From: a bacterium
Lineage (GTDB): Bacteria; Planctomycetota; Planctomycetia; Isosphaerales; Isosphaeraceae
DNA: 64,000 bases
Direction: 5' to 3'
Assembly: GCA_016125085.1 (NCBI GenBank)
Contig: WGMM01000012.1
Coordinates: 114,262 to 178,261 of the forward strand
This document shows positions 46,361-55,944 of this stretch, one piece after another (positions within the stretch are counted from its first letter, which is position 1; each line of letters starts with the position of its first letter). Position numbers and translations under genes: made by a program. Below the pieces are notes generated by a model. That model made no database searches. It saw nothing but the letters and a program-made list of their open reading frames with translations, and was not told the origin of the DNA.

Positions 46361-47950
46361 TTACGGCGTAATCCGAAGCGCTTCGTCCAGGGACGTGATG
46401 CCTCCTCTGACAAGATCGGCAACGGAGGTTTTCAAGGTTTGCATTCCCCGCGCTTCCGCGGCTTGCCTAATCTGATCTTTCGGACTTTTCCGCATGATCA
46501 GTTCCCGGATCTCCTCGTCGATTTCGAGAATTTCGAACGCGCCGGTCCGGCCCAGATATCCCGTGTGAAAGCACGCCGGACAACCCTGACCGTAAACGAC
46601 TTGCGCGGATTCGGCTTCATCCTCCGGCAGCCCCAGCGTCTGCCATTTGACCCGGTCCGGATTCTGCTGCGTGCGGCAATAAGGGCAAACCTTGCGGACG
46701 AGCCGCTGCCCGACGATACCGATCAGCCCTCCTGCGAGCATGAAGCTCGGAACGTTGAAGTTATGCAGGTTGGAGATGGTCGTCGAAGCGTCGCCGGCGT
46801 GCGTCGTACTGAAAACGAGAACACCCGTAAGAGCTGCTCGCAGGCCGATTTGAGCGGTTTCATGGTCGCGAATTTCGCCGATCATGATGACATCCGGATC
46901 CTGCCTCAGCATAGCCCGGAGGCCTTCGGAGAAGCCCATCTCAGCACGGCTGTCGACCTGCACCTGGTTGACGCCGTCGAGGCGGTATTCGATCGGGTCC
47001 TCGATGCTCATCACGTTGCGATAGGGTGAATTGACGCTGCCCAGAAAGCTGTAGAGCGTGGTCGTCTTGCCTGAACCGACGGGACCGCTCACAAGGATCA
47101 TGCCGTTGGGCCTGCGGAGCATCTTTTCCAGGATGGTGGCCTGTTTCTCGAAGAGGCCGAGTTGGTTGAGGCCGATCAATTCGGCGATTGCGTCATGGAT
47201 CCGCACGACGATCTTCTCGCCATAGCCGGACGGCATGGTGGATACGCGCAGGTCATGCCGCCGGGCATTGTACGAGTGGCTGATCCGGCCGTCCTGCGGC
47301 TGCCTGCGTTCGACGATATCCATGTTGCACAGCAGCTTGATGCGGCTGACGACCGAAATCGCCTGATCGTAGGGGATTGTGGTGATATCGTGGAGCAGGC
47401 CGTCGACCCGGAAGCGAACGCGGTAGTCGTCATCGCGAGGGTCGAAGTGCACGTCCGTCGCGCGGCAGTCGATCGCACGATTGAAGATCGCTTCAGCCAG
47501 ATCCGGCACGTCGCCATCTTCGACCGCTTCCCGTAGCGACTGCCGCACTTCCACTTCGTGCAGCTCCTGATTCGCCCGGTTCGGTACGGCCGTGCGCCCG
47601 CTTGTCGCAAAGCTCGGCAATGGATTACGGGGGATTTCGAACCCGGTTGTGGACGCGAATCCCTGGGCCTGCATCGGTGGATTTTCGGCCTGAGGGCGAG
47701 CGCCGCCGCCGAACAGATTACCGAGAAAACCACCCAGCCCGCCGGTGCCCTGCTCGATCGGCGCAACTCTTGAATTATGCTCAAGTTGGCCACCTGGCAT
47801 GGACACCCCTGACGGCAGAAATCGAAGCTCGATCAAGGCATCCCGCAGAGTGACGCCACGCTCCTGCCCGTGACGCACAGCCTTGATCAACTGATCGGCC
47901 GTGATCACGCCGGCTTGAACCAGCCAGCTGCCGACGACGAGATCATCCAT
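46361..47950 (-). CDS. Type IV pilus/type II secretion assembly ATPase (PilB/GspE family)
   Basis: The start at 47950 (MDDLVVGSWLVQAG) gives 529 residues, and the longer frame to 48076 lacks the family N-terminus. The N-terminal domain (about 1-50) resembles the GspE/MshE N-domain, followed by a linker with GGLGGFLGNLFGGG. The ATPase core (about 140-500) has Walker A GPVGSGKTTT near 295, the Asp box and Walker B (DPDVIMIGEIRD), and a His box in FSTTHAGDAST. The C-terminal tetracysteine zinc motif (CPYC...CPAC) is present. It powers assembly of pili or pseudopili at the inner membrane. The usual pilC, pilT, pilM-Q neighbours are absent. Confidence 0.93.
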   Translation of the reverse strand: MDDLVVGSWLVQAGVITADQLIKAVRHGQERGVTLRDALIELRFLPSGVSMPGGQLEHNSRVAPIEQGTGGLGGFLGNLFGGGARPQAENPPMQAQGFASTTGFEIPRNPLPSFATSGRTAVPNRANQELHEVEVRQSLREAVEDGDVPDLAEAIFNRAIDCRATDVHFDPRDDDYRVRFRVDGLLHDITTIPYDQAISVVSRIKLLCNMDIVERRQPQDGRISHSYNARRHDLRVSTMPSGYGEKIVVRIHDAIAELIGLNQLGLFEKQATILEKMLRRPNGMILVSGPVGSGKTTTLYSFLGSVNSPYRNVMSIEDPIEYRLDGVNQVQVDSRAEMGFSEGLRAMLRQDPDVIMIGEIRDHETAQIGLRAALTGVLVFSTTHAGDASTTISNLHNFNVPSFMLAGGLIGIVGQRLVRKVCPYCRTQQNPDRVKWQTLGLPEDEAESAQVVYGQGCPACFHTGYLGRTGAFEILEIDEEIRELIMRKSPKDQIRQAAEARGMQTLKTSVADLVRGGITSLDEALRITP

Positions 47951-48351
47951 TTCCGGTTCGGACGGATTTCGCTGTGATCTGGGATCCACGGAAAGCCTCA
48001 ATGATTCGTGACGGGATGGGAGCTGGTGACTGTCGTCGCCGGGTGAAAGTGAGAATCGGCCGAACGGCCGCATCACCCGAACAGACTCTGCATATCTTGT
48101 ATCCTGAACCGAGACATGACGCCAGAGAGATGCGCACGGCTCACTCCGAATTTTCCGGAGTCTCTCCGGGACATTGACTTATCGACTCTCCCCTGCATCC
48201 TGGCCGGCCCGGTTCCAGGCTGCCTTTCGATTGAATGCCGCCCGAAATTCCGCTAAAACGACCATATGCCCTGAAGGACCTCGAAGAGCACCCTGGCCTT
48301 GCCGCCGATTCGCTCCATCATCCGTTCGCCGAACCCCAGGAGAATCGACCC
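47951..48351. other. 401-bp intergenic region between divergent genes
   Basis: It lies between the PilB/GspE and sulfatase starts. I see no supported gene. It contains the AGGAG ribosome-binding site of the sulfatase at its right edge. No strong promoter match was found. Confidence 0.4.
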
Positions 48352-49716
48352 ATGCCGAAACGACGACCGGTCTGCAGGACACTGGCCCTGGCGGTGTTCA
48401 TGATCAGCTTCAGCATCAACTTCAGCGAGTTCGCGAACGCTCAGCCCGATAAACGGCCGAACGTGCTCTTCCTTTTCGCCGACGACATGCGGGCCGATAC
48501 CATTGCCGCCCTGGGCGACCCGGCCGCCGTCACGCCGAATCTCGACGCACTCTTCCGACGAGGCTTTCGGCTGACCTCGGCCTACTGCATGGGCGGCAAC
48601 AGCGGTGCCGTCTGCACGCCTTCACGCAATATGCTTCTGTCGGGCAATGCGTATTTCCGTTGGAAAAATTTTCAGCCCCCGAAAGGCCCCAGAGGCCTTT
48701 GGTCCCCTGGTGACGGACCGAACTTCCCGGTTTCGATGAAAGCCGCCGGATACGAGACCTTTCATCATGGGAAGAAGGGCAATACCGCACCACTGATTCA
48801 GGCCCGTTTCGATCACGACCTTTATCTCAAGAACGATGAAGCCGACCGAACCTCCGGCGAACCAGGCAGGGAGATCGCCGACTCCGCCATCGATTTCCTC
48901 AAGAACCGCAAGCCTGATTCCCCTTTCTTCATGTATCTGGCGTTCGGCAATCCGCACGACCCGCGTGTCGCCGCCAAACACTACATGGACGCCATCGACG
49001 CATCGAAGATCGTCATCCCTGCCAATTTTCTGCCGGAGCATCCCTTCGACAACGGCGAACTCGACGTTCGCGACGAAAAGCTCGCGCCCCGGCCCCGGCC
49101 GATCGACGTCATCAAAAAGCAGTGGCACGAATACTATGCCGTGCAGATGGCACTGGACCGCCACATGGGGCGTGTGATCGATCAATTGAAATCGACCGGC
49201 GAGCTGGAGCGTACGATCGTCATTTTCTCTGCCGACCAGGGCGTGGCACTGGGAAGCCATGGGCTACTGGGCAAACAGAACCTCTATGACCCCAGCATGC
49301 GGGTGCCGCTGGTTTTCGCCGGACCAGGGATCGAAGCCGGGTCGAGCGACGCCCTGCTCTACCTGTTCGACGTCTATCCGACTGTGTGCGAACTGGTCGG
49401 TGCCGATGCTCCGAAAGGCATCGACGGCAAGTCGTTCGAGGGGGTTCTGCACGGGAAGAAGAAGACGCATCGGGAGTCACTTCTGCTGGCGTATCGCGAC
49501 GTACAGCGAGCGATCGTTACCCCCCACGACAAACTGATTCACTATCCGAAAGCCGGAAAGTCGCAGCTTTTCAACCGACGTACGGACAGCAATGAACTCT
49601 GGAACCTGTTCGACGATCCCAGCGAATTCGAATTGCGGAACGCCCTGTTTCGGAAGATGAGGGTCCTGCAGGAAGAATTCGGGGACGGCCTTGAGCTGAA
49701 AGCCCCGGGAAACTGA
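48352..49716 (+). CDS. Type I sulfatase (exported)
   Basis: The ATG at 48352 follows AGGAG at about 8 nt. The 454-residue product has a signal peptide (about 8-32, TLALAVFMISFSINF). The mature protein starts near RPNVLFLFADDMRADT, the first metal-binding segment. The formylglycine site is C88 in VCTPSRNMLLSG, the Cys-type C-x-P-S-R motif that needs a formylglycine-generating enzyme. Later segments include MYLAFGNPHDPR and FSADQGVALGSHGLLGKQNLYD, the metal and substrate pocket of arylsulfatases. It hydrolyses sulfate esters, probably of polysaccharides, in the periplasm. The genome must supply the maturase elsewhere. An exported DUF4832-like gene follows. Confidence 0.93.
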   Translation: MPKRRPVCRTLALAVFMISFSINFSEFANAQPDKRPNVLFLFADDMRADTIAALGDPAAVTPNLDALFRRGFRLTSAYCMGGNSGAVCTPSRNMLLSGNAYFRWKNFQPPKGPRGLWSPGDGPNFPVSMKAAGYETFHHGKKGNTAPLIQARFDHDLYLKNDEADRTSGEPGREIADSAIDFLKNRKPDSPFFMYLAFGNPHDPRVAAKHYMDAIDASKIVIPANFLPEHPFDNGELDVRDEKLAPRPRPIDVIKKQWHEYYAVQMALDRHMGRVIDQLKSTGELERTIVIFSADQGVALGSHGLLGKQNLYDPSMRVPLVFAGPGIEAGSSDALLYLFDVYPTVCELVGADAPKGIDGKSFEGVLHGKKKTHRESLLLAYRDVQRAIVTPHDKLIHYPKAGKSQLFNRRTDSNELWNLFDDPSEFELRNALFRKMRVLQEEFGDGLELKAPGN

Positions 49717-49785
49717 GCGGCCGATACGACAGGCTCACGAATACGGCAGATCCGAAAACGACTTGCTGGAAAGGCATGGCTTCGG

Positions 49786-51027
49786 ATGAAATTTCTGATC
49801 ATCGCATTGATCGGAGTCTCGGTATCGATTATCGGTACGAATGCAGATGAGTTCGTGACCGTCCCCCTTGAGCGGAAGATCACGAAAGTCGCCCCTATGA
49901 CCGGAATCGTATTCTGGGACACATCGCCTCATAATGGTTCCGATGCGATCAGCCTCGAATTTTTCTATGCCGGTTATGCGGATATCGCGACGGCGGATGG
50001 CCGACTGGACTGGACCGGCTTCGATCGCCGACTCGATGCCATCGCTTCGCGAGGGCATCAGGCGATCGTAAGATTTCAGGACACCTATCCAGGGCGTGAA
50101 ACCACAGTACCTGCATTCCTGAAATCGAAACCGGATTATCGTGAAACGCGTGCCGCCAGCGAAGGCAAGCCGACTTCATTTCCGGACTGGAGCCATCCGG
50201 AGTGGAAAGCGTTTCATTCGAAATTCTTCGAAGAATTCGTGAAACGCTATGACCGCGATCCCCGGCTGGCATTTCTCGAAGTCGGGTTCGGCCTCTGGGC
50301 CGAGTATCACATTTACGACGGACCGTTCGAACCGGGGAAAACGTTTCCGGATTTCGAATATCAGAAGGTGTTTCTCGAGAAAATGAACCGATGGGCGACG
50401 GACTTGCCCTGGATGATTTCCGTGGACACCGCGGAAGCCAAGAATGCACCGTTTCGCGGTAAGCTGGTTTCGAAGTCGCTGGGGTTCGGAGTGTTCGATG
50501 ACTCCCTGATGTGCCAGCAACATGCTGAAGTGAACGAGAAGAACTGGGACTTCTTTGGCCGGGATCGTTATCGAAAGCACCCCGCCGGCGGCGAATTCAG
50601 CTTCTATACCGACGATGACCAGCGGCTTGCCCTGGCGAAAAACGGCCCTCACGGAGAATCGTTCGAAAAGGCCGCGGCCCGGTTTCATTTGACTTTCATC
50701 ATGGGCGATACGCAGACACGTTTTCAGCCGATGGAGAGAATCAAGTCCGCCAGCATGGCTTGCGGCTATCGATTCCGAATCGAGAAATTCGAGACGAAGC
50801 CGGGCAGGTCGCGAGTGACGATCCGGAATGTGGGCATCGCCCCGATCTATCGAAGCGCATTTCCCGCCGTCAATGGCGTTCGTGGGTCGTTCGACCTGAA
50901 ACGACTCTTGCCCGGCCAGTCGAAAACGGTCGAGATCGAAGTCGGCGGTCCGGCCCCGGTTTTCGCGATCGAATGTGATCACCTGGTCAAGGGACAGCAG
51001 ATTCCGTTCGAGGCGGGAATCGATTGA
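49786..51027 (+). CDS. Exported protein, possibly DUF4832-like glycoside-hydrolase fold
   Basis: The 413-residue product has a signal peptide (about 2-20, KFLIIALIGVSVSIIG). The main part looks like a TIM-barrel glycosidase trunk: LEFFYAGYADIATADGRLDW, IVRFQDTYPG, FLEVGFGLWAEYHIYDG, where the Glu residues could be catalytic, and WMISVDTAEA. A beta-rich C-terminal module (about 330-413) follows, with VTIRNVGIAPIYRSAF. The pattern recalls DUF4832 proteins, but I cannot confirm it without a search. It follows the sulfatase by 69 bp on the same strand, so both may act on the same extracellular polysaccharide. That is inference. Confidence 0.68.
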   Translation: MKFLIIALIGVSVSIIGTNADEFVTVPLERKITKVAPMTGIVFWDTSPHNGSDAISLEFFYAGYADIATADGRLDWTGFDRRLDAIASRGHQAIVRFQDTYPGRETTVPAFLKSKPDYRETRAASEGKPTSFPDWSHPEWKAFHSKFFEEFVKRYDRDPRLAFLEVGFGLWAEYHIYDGPFEPGKTFPDFEYQKVFLEKMNRWATDLPWMISVDTAEAKNAPFRGKLVSKSLGFGVFDDSLMCQQHAEVNEKNWDFFGRDRYRKHPAGGEFSFYTDDDQRLALAKNGPHGESFEKAAARFHLTFIMGDTQTRFQPMERIKSASMACGYRFRIEKFETKPGRSRVTIRNVGIAPIYRSAFPAVNGVRGSFDLKRLLPGQSKTVEIEVGGPAPVFAIECDHLVKGQQIPFEAGID

Positions 51028-51093
51028 AACGATTCGCTCGATGCGAAACCGAATGAATCGGATCCGGATTTCAGGCACGTGTTCGCCCGAGTG

Positions 51094-52386
51094 TCAGTCC
51101 ACGAACTTTTCCAGTTCCGCGGCCATTTCCTTCGCCGAATGCCAGCGGTCCTGAGGCTGTTTTTCCAGCCCTTTGCGGAGGATCGCGTCGAACGCTTCAG
51201 GCAGTTCCGGGCGGCGGGCGCGAATCGGCAGCGGCGGATTTTCGAGAATGATCGCGTAGGATCGCGCGTCGTTGGGGTCGAAATTCAGGAAAGGGTATTG
51301 CCCGGTCAGCAGGAAATACAATGTCGCGGCAGCTCCGTAAATATCCGCAGGCTCCTTGACGTTCGTGAAATTGCGGATGTGGTCGGGTGAGAGGAAGCCG
51401 ATCGAGCCGCCGATATCGCCCTGCATCGTCAACCCGCCGAGCCCGGAATTGTCACGAAAGTTCTTGGCCAGGCCGAAGTCGGAAAGTTTCAGGACGGGCC
51501 GTTTGGCGGCACCCGAGATCAGCAGGTTCGAAGGCTTGATGTCACGGTGCACGAAACCTCGCCGGTGGGCGTGCGAAAGAGCGGCCATCAGTTGCATGCC
51601 GATCTGGGCGGCTTCGGACAGGTCGAGCAGCTTGTCACGGTCCTTGATCAGGTCATAGGCGTTCGTTCCGTGCACGTATTCCATCATGATCTGAAAAGTG
51701 TATTTCGTCTCGTAGACGTCGTAAAAATCGACGATGTTCGGATGATGCAACTGCTTGAGAATTTCCATTTCCCTGCGGAAATACTCGCGCACTCGCGTCG
51801 AGCTGGCCGCGTTGGGGATCATCATCTTGATCGCAACCAGCCGGTTCGTGGCCAGTTCCCGGGCCAGGTACACGTGGCCCATACCGCCTTTGCCCAGGCA
51901 CCGGTCGATAAGGTATCCGTCCGGCGGACTCGGAAACTGGCGTGCCCGGCGCACGCATTCGCCGCACATCCACTGCAGCGGGACATCGTCGCTTTCGGCG
52001 ATGATGGCGGTGTCGCGCGTCGGGGCGGCGATCCCGCATCCGATGCAGCGGATCGTATCGAGATCCGTACGGCGGCCGAGATCGATCGCGACCTGAAATT
52101 TGCTGGCCCCTGCGGAAATCACATCTCCAGGATGAAGCTGTACGCAGCCGACGCGCTGGCCGTTCACCTTGGTGCCATTGCGGGAACCGAGATCCTTGAT
52201 CAGGCAGATCGGCGGATTGACTTCGATCAGGAAGTGGTGACGCGAGAGGTAGCCGTCCTCAGGCACGGGGCAGTCCGCGGACGAGCTGCGCCCGAACACG
52301 AACGTGTCGTGTTTGTCGAACGCATATCGCTGCCCACTTTGGGGACCATCAGTCACGACCAGATTGATTTGCATCGAACGGACCAA
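51094..52386 (-). CDS. FHA-zinc ribbon-serine/threonine protein kinase
   Basis: The 430-residue protein is a fusion. The FHA domain (about 8-105) has FVFGRSSSADCPV, YLSRHHFLI and DLGSRNGTKVNG, which bind phosphothreonine. A four-Cys ribbon (C114, C117, C141, C144 in CIGC...CGEC) links it to a Hanks-type kinase (about 155-430). The kinase has the glycine loop GKGGMGHVYLA, the Lys in VAIKMM, HRDIKPSNLL and DFGLAK, so it should be active. No membrane helix is visible, so it is cytoplasmic. An alternative start four codons in (MQINLVV) at 52374 is possible. The downstream targets are unknown. It is divergent from no clear partner and stands alone. Confidence 0.93.
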   Translation of the reverse strand: MVRSMQINLVVTDGPQSGQRYAFDKHDTFVFGRSSSADCPVPEDGYLSRHHFLIEVNPPICLIKDLGSRNGTKVNGQRVGCVQLHPGDVISAGASKFQVAIDLGRRTDLDTIRCIGCGIAAPTRDTAIIAESDDVPLQWMCGECVRRARQFPSPPDGYLIDRCLGKGGMGHVYLARELATNRLVAIKMMIPNAASSTRVREYFRREMEILKQLHHPNIVDFYDVYETKYTFQIMMEYVHGTNAYDLIKDRDKLLDLSEAAQIGMQLMAALSHAHRRGFVHRDIKPSNLLISGAAKRPVLKLSDFGLAKNFRDNSGLGGLTMQGDIGGSIGFLSPDHIRNFTNVKEPADIYGAAATLYFLLTGQYPFLNFDPNDARSYAIILENPPLPIRARRPELPEAFDAILRKGLEKQPQDRWHSAKEMAAELEKFVD

Positions 52387-52471
52387 GGCGGGGCATATTC
52401 GCCCCCCTCCGGAACGGATTTCTCAGGCACGAACACATGAGATCGATTTTACAGGATCTGCGCGGGCAATG

Positions 52472-54103
52472 TCACCCGAGAGCGTCCTCAGCGATCTTTT
52501 CGAGCGCTTTGTAGTCGGTCTTGCCGCTGCCGAGGATCGGAATCGCTTCGACTTCGACGAACGAGCGGCTGTCGGGGATCCACAGCTTCGACATGTTGGA
52601 CTTGTTGAGCTTGTCCACGACTTCGCGGGGCCCGAGAGGCATCGGAATATGGCACACGACCAGTTTCTCGCCGCGTGTCTTGTCCATAAGCTTCACGACG
52701 GCGAGGGCATTCGGCTCGATATCGCAAGCGACGCGGATGGCGTCCTCGACACCCTTGAGCGGGACCATTTCGCCGCCGACCTTGGCGAACCGGGCGAGCC
52801 GGTCGGTGATGAAAATGAAACCGTCCGAGTCGATCCGGCCGATATCGCCCGTGATGTACCAGCCGTCGCGGATCGCATCGGCCGTAGCCTTTTCGTTGTG
52901 CAGATAGCCCTGCATGACTTGCGGCCCCTTGAAGGCCAGCAGGCCGGTTTCGCCTTCGGGCAGATCTTCGAACGTTTCCGGGTTCACGGTTTTGGACGCC
53001 GTGCCCGGGATCGGCCGGCCGACGCTGCCTTCACGAATGCCGTCGACTTTCGTGCCGTCGCCCTTGATCAATTCGTGGTCGACGTTGGCGCTGACGACGG
53101 GCGAAAGTTCGGTGCAGCCGTAGCCTTCAAGGGCCCGGATGCCAAGATCGGCCCGGATCCTGTCGGCTAGATCTCTGGGCAGCTTTTCGGCACCCAAAAG
53201 GACTTTCCGAACGTGGACGAACTGGCTTTTCTCGATGCGCTGAAGGTAATTGGTCATGAAAGTGGGCGTAGCGACCAGCATCGAGACCGGGTTTTGTTCC
53301 AGCAGTTTGCCGATCGTCTTGGCTTCCAGCGGGTTGTGGTGCAGGGCGACGACTTTGCCGAGGATCTGCGAAGCCCAGAGCGTGACGGTGAACCCGAATG
53401 AGTGAAAGAACGGGAGGATGCCGAGCATGCCGGTATCCTTTTCGAGTCCGATGTGGTTTTCGACCGCGAGGATGTTCGTAAGGATATTGTGGTGCGAAAG
53501 TACGACGCCCTTCGGGACGCCGGTGGAACCGCTGGTGAAGATGATGGTCGCGATGTTGTCGGGTTTCTCGTTGCGAAGGCCGGGGAGGAAGGCGGAACGC
53601 ACGAAATTCGGGGCCAGCCGGGCCAGGAAAAAGCCGATGGCCTTATCCATCTTCGTGATGGCGGGGGGCAGTTTTTCCAGCATGACCAGTTTGCCGTCCG
53701 GCCTTGCGGGGAATTTCAGCAAGGCCTTTTCGGACGTGACCGTAACCTTGATTTCGGCGAGATTCATGCAGGCATCGAGAATGTCCTTACCCACGGTGTA
53801 ATTGAGATTGACCGGGATCTTGCCAAGCAGCGTGACCGCATAATTCACGATCGCTGCAGGCGCGCAAGGCGGAAGAAGAATGCCGACGTACTTCTCGTCA
53901 CCGATCTGCTTCTTCAACGCCTGAGCCAGGACCATCGTCCGCAGCAGGGTCTCACCATAATTGAGCTTGGCCCCTGTGCTATCGACCAGGCTCGGCTCCT
54001 TGCGCATGCGTGCATGGGTGGTGAGCATGGCCCGGCCGAGGCTCGTCCAGCCTTTGGGAAGCGGCGGCAGCGGAATGTCCGGTCGATCGGAAATGGTCGG
54101 CAT
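52472..54103 (-). CDS. AMP-binding acyl-CoA/acyl-ACP synthetase-like enzyme
   Basis: The 543-residue protein belongs to the ANL adenylating superfamily. The P-loop motif IIFTSGSTGVPKGV lies near 188-201. A5 is in EGYGCTELSPV near 325. The domain hinge (YITGDIGRIDSDGFIF, then DRLARFAKVGGEM) is near 415-445, and the catalytic Lys lies near the end (LGSGKTDYKALE). It activates a carboxylic acid, probably a fatty acid, to acyl-AMP and then to a thioester. A fused acyltransferase domain as in Aas is absent. The group often works in phospholipid recycling, but no neighbour supports this here. Substrate is undetermined. Confidence 0.9.
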   Translation of the reverse strand: MPTISDRPDIPLPPLPKGWTSLGRAMLTTHARMRKEPSLVDSTGAKLNYGETLLRTMVLAQALKKQIGDEKYVGILLPPCAPAAIVNYAVTLLGKIPVNLNYTVGKDILDACMNLAEIKVTVTSEKALLKFPARPDGKLVMLEKLPPAITKMDKAIGFFLARLAPNFVRSAFLPGLRNEKPDNIATIIFTSGSTGVPKGVVLSHHNILTNILAVENHIGLEKDTGMLGILPFFHSFGFTVTLWASQILGKVVALHHNPLEAKTIGKLLEQNPVSMLVATPTFMTNYLQRIEKSQFVHVRKVLLGAEKLPRDLADRIRADLGIRALEGYGCTELSPVVSANVDHELIKGDGTKVDGIREGSVGRPIPGTASKTVNPETFEDLPEGETGLLAFKGPQVMQGYLHNEKATADAIRDGWYITGDIGRIDSDGFIFITDRLARFAKVGGEMVPLKGVEDAIRVACDIEPNALAVVKLMDKTRGEKLVVCHIPMPLGPREVVDKLNKSNMSKLWIPDSRSFVEVEAIPILGSGKTDYKALEKIAEDALG

Positions 54104-54267
54104 GACGCGCTTGAGTCTCCAGCAGGTTCGATCTCGAATTTTTTGGTCGGGAGGGTTGTGGACCTTCCGAAGATGATGCCGGTTTGCCGTCCGGGTGTAA
54201 AGACCGTCGGCCCGGTGACGTGCCAGCGAAGCCGCTTCAGGGATGGCATTTCAGAGCCGAATCGCTA

Positions 54268-54303
54268 AACGAAAAGCGGGACGCTCCCTGGCAGGAACGT
54301 CCC
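54268..54303 (-). terminator. Terminator of the TPR-ispE-spoVG operon
   Basis: On the minus strand GGGACG/CGTCCC with an inner TCC/GGA pair forms a hairpin followed by CTTTTCGTTT. It begins about 52 bp after the stop at 54356. Confidence 0.7.
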
Positions 54304-54355
54304 ACGTTCGAATCGCGATGGATGGCCCGGGGCGATCCGCCCAGGCCAGATCGGA

Positions 54356-55033
54356 TCAATGTCCGGCGTAACCTTCCGAATCCTGATGATGGATCCGTTC
54401 GCCTTCGGGGTGCCGGCGCGGAGCGTGCGGGCCCCGGTAGGCCGGACCGGTCGGTCGGCTATGCTGCGAGTGCGGCCGGAGAGGCCCGCGACGCAACGGA
54501 GGTTCGCCATGAACGGGGCCCCGATGACCGATCCCGTAGGGGTTCGGCGCATGGTGGCCCGGGTAATTGGCATAATTGCCGGAGACCGGCATCGCGTTGT
54601 CCCAGTCACCGTCGTCGAAGTCGTCGTAACGGCTTACGTAGCCTGGCAATTTGGAGCGTTCCAACTCGTCGGCATAAGCAGCCAGAACAGCGGCTTGCAA
54701 TTTTTCACGGCAACCGGAATTGATCGGGTGAGCGATGTCGGCATGCAGCTTGGCGCGACCTTCGGCGTCCCGAAGGGCACGAGATTCGTCGAGGCGGCTT
54801 CCGCACTGGTTGCAGAATCGGCTGCGAAGGTGATTCTTGGTGCCGCAGTGACCGCAACGGTCCGACAGCTTGCGGGAGGGCATGGCAACGAAAAAGCCTT
54901 TCGAGCCCTCGATGATTTTCAGGTCGCGGATGACGAACATGTCGTCCAACGTGATCGAGCAGAACGCCTGGAGGCGCTCGTTCGACCCTGAGTTGTCCTC
55001 CATGAGCTTGATCCGCACTTCGGTGATTTCCAC
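54356..55033 (-). CDS. spoVG: SpoVG family protein with a zinc-ribbon insertion
   Basis: The start is a GTG at 55033, preceded by AAAGGAG at 8 nt. The frame to 55078 overlaps ispE and lacks this. The 225-residue product contains a SpoVG domain in two halves: residues 1-55 ([10 protein letters not shown] to FVAMPSRK) and about 99-125 ([19 protein letters not shown]). Between them is an insertion of about 43 residues with C60, C63, C74 and C77 (CGHCG and CNQCG), a zinc ribbon. A His/Arg/Pro/Gly-rich tail of about 90 residues follows. SpoVG of Firmicutes binds nucleic acid and affects septation. Normal SpoVG is about 95 residues. It is 32 bp behind ispE, as in Bacillus. Confidence 0.85.
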   Translation of the reverse strand: MEITEVRIKLMEDNSGSNERLQAFCSITLDDMFVIRDLKIIEGSKGFFVAMPSRKLSDRCGHCGTKNHLRSRFCNQCGSRLDESRALRDAEGRAKLHADIAHPINSGCREKLQAAVLAAYADELERSKLPGYVSRYDDFDDGDWDNAMPVSGNYANYPGHHAPNPYGIGHRGPVHGEPPLRRGPLRPHSQHSRPTGPAYRGPHAPRRHPEGERIHHQDSEGYAGH

Positions 55034-55065
55034 AGCTGGTACTCCTTTACGACGCGTAGCGCAAC

Positions 55066-55944
55066 TCAAGGTCCGCAAGTCAAGACACGGACGATTCCAT
55101 GTCCGGGCCGGGTTAACTGATCCGCGGCGGCCTCGGCGGCCGCGCGGCTCTCGGCCAGGCCGAAATAGGCCGAGCCGCTGCCGGTCATCAACACGCCCAG
55201 CAAAGCCGGTTCGACGTCCCTCAACATCTTCGGAATCGCGCGCAACTCCGGTGCGAAAGACTCGGTCGCTTCCTGCAGGCGGTTGAACAGCCCCGCGGCA
55301 AGTGCTTGAGGAGAACCTTCCGCCAGAGCCCTGATCACCGGTGTCGCATCCATGAGATCACCGGTGCGCCGAACCCTGGAGAAAATCTCCGCCGTGCCGC
55401 AATGAACTGCTGGGCAGAAAAGTACGAAATGGAAGGATTCTGTCAAGCTCAACCCCGTGACGATTTCCCCCCGCCCCCGGCAAAGGGCCGCTGGTCCGTC
55501 GAAAAAGAAGGCCACGTCGCTCCCGACCCGCGCCCCCAGGCTGGCCATCGCCTCACGAGAGAGATTCGTGCCCCAGAGCCGGTCGAGGCCCATGATCGCC
55601 GTGGCTGCGTCGCTCGAGCCACCGCCCAGGCCCGATCCGTAAGGTACATGCTTTTCCAGATGGATGCGACAGCCTTCGGTAACGCCGAATTCGCGCCGAA
55701 ACAGCTCCGCGGCTTTCACGACGAGATTTCGGCCGTCGGTCGGCAGGCTCGGGTCAGAGCATGTCAATTCGATCCCGGGCCGGTCCGAAGGTGCGAACCG
55801 GAGCCGGTCGGCGAAGTCCGTACGCAGCATCACGGTTTCCACTTCGTGATAGCCGTCCGGCCGCTTGCCGATCACTTCCATGAACACGTTGATCTTGGCC
55901 GGGGCGGCCAGTTCGAAGGTCGCGGTCGATTCCGCCATCGTCAT
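55066..55944 (-). CDS. ispE: 4-diphosphocytidyl-2-C-methyl-D-erythritol kinase
   Basis: The 292-residue GHMP kinase phosphorylates CDP-methylerythritol in the non-mevalonate isoprenoid pathway. The N-terminal segment [13 protein letters not shown] and [10 protein letters not shown] match the family, and the ATP-binding glycine loop is [15 protein letters not shown] (about 100-114). The active site Asp lies near [10 protein letters not shown], and the third motif [13 protein letters not shown] is near 260. The length is normal. The ATG at 55944 overlaps the upstream TPR gene's stop as ATGA, and an alternative ATG lies at 55938. It is followed 32 bp later by spoVG. Confidence 0.96.
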   Translation of the reverse strand: MTMAESTATFELAAPAKINVFMEVIGKRPDGYHEVETVMLRTDFADRLRFAPSDRPGIELTCSDPSLPTDGRNLVVKAAELFRREFGVTEGCRIHLEKHVPYGSGLGGGSSDAATAIMGLDRLWGTNLSREAMASLGARVGSDVAFFFDGPAALCRGRGEIVTGLSLTESFHFVLFCPAVHCGTAEIFSRVRRTGDLMDATPVIRALAEGSPQALAAGLFNRLQEATESFAPELRAIPKMLRDVEPALLGVLMTGSGSAYFGLAESRAAAEAAADQLTRPGHGIVRVLTCGP

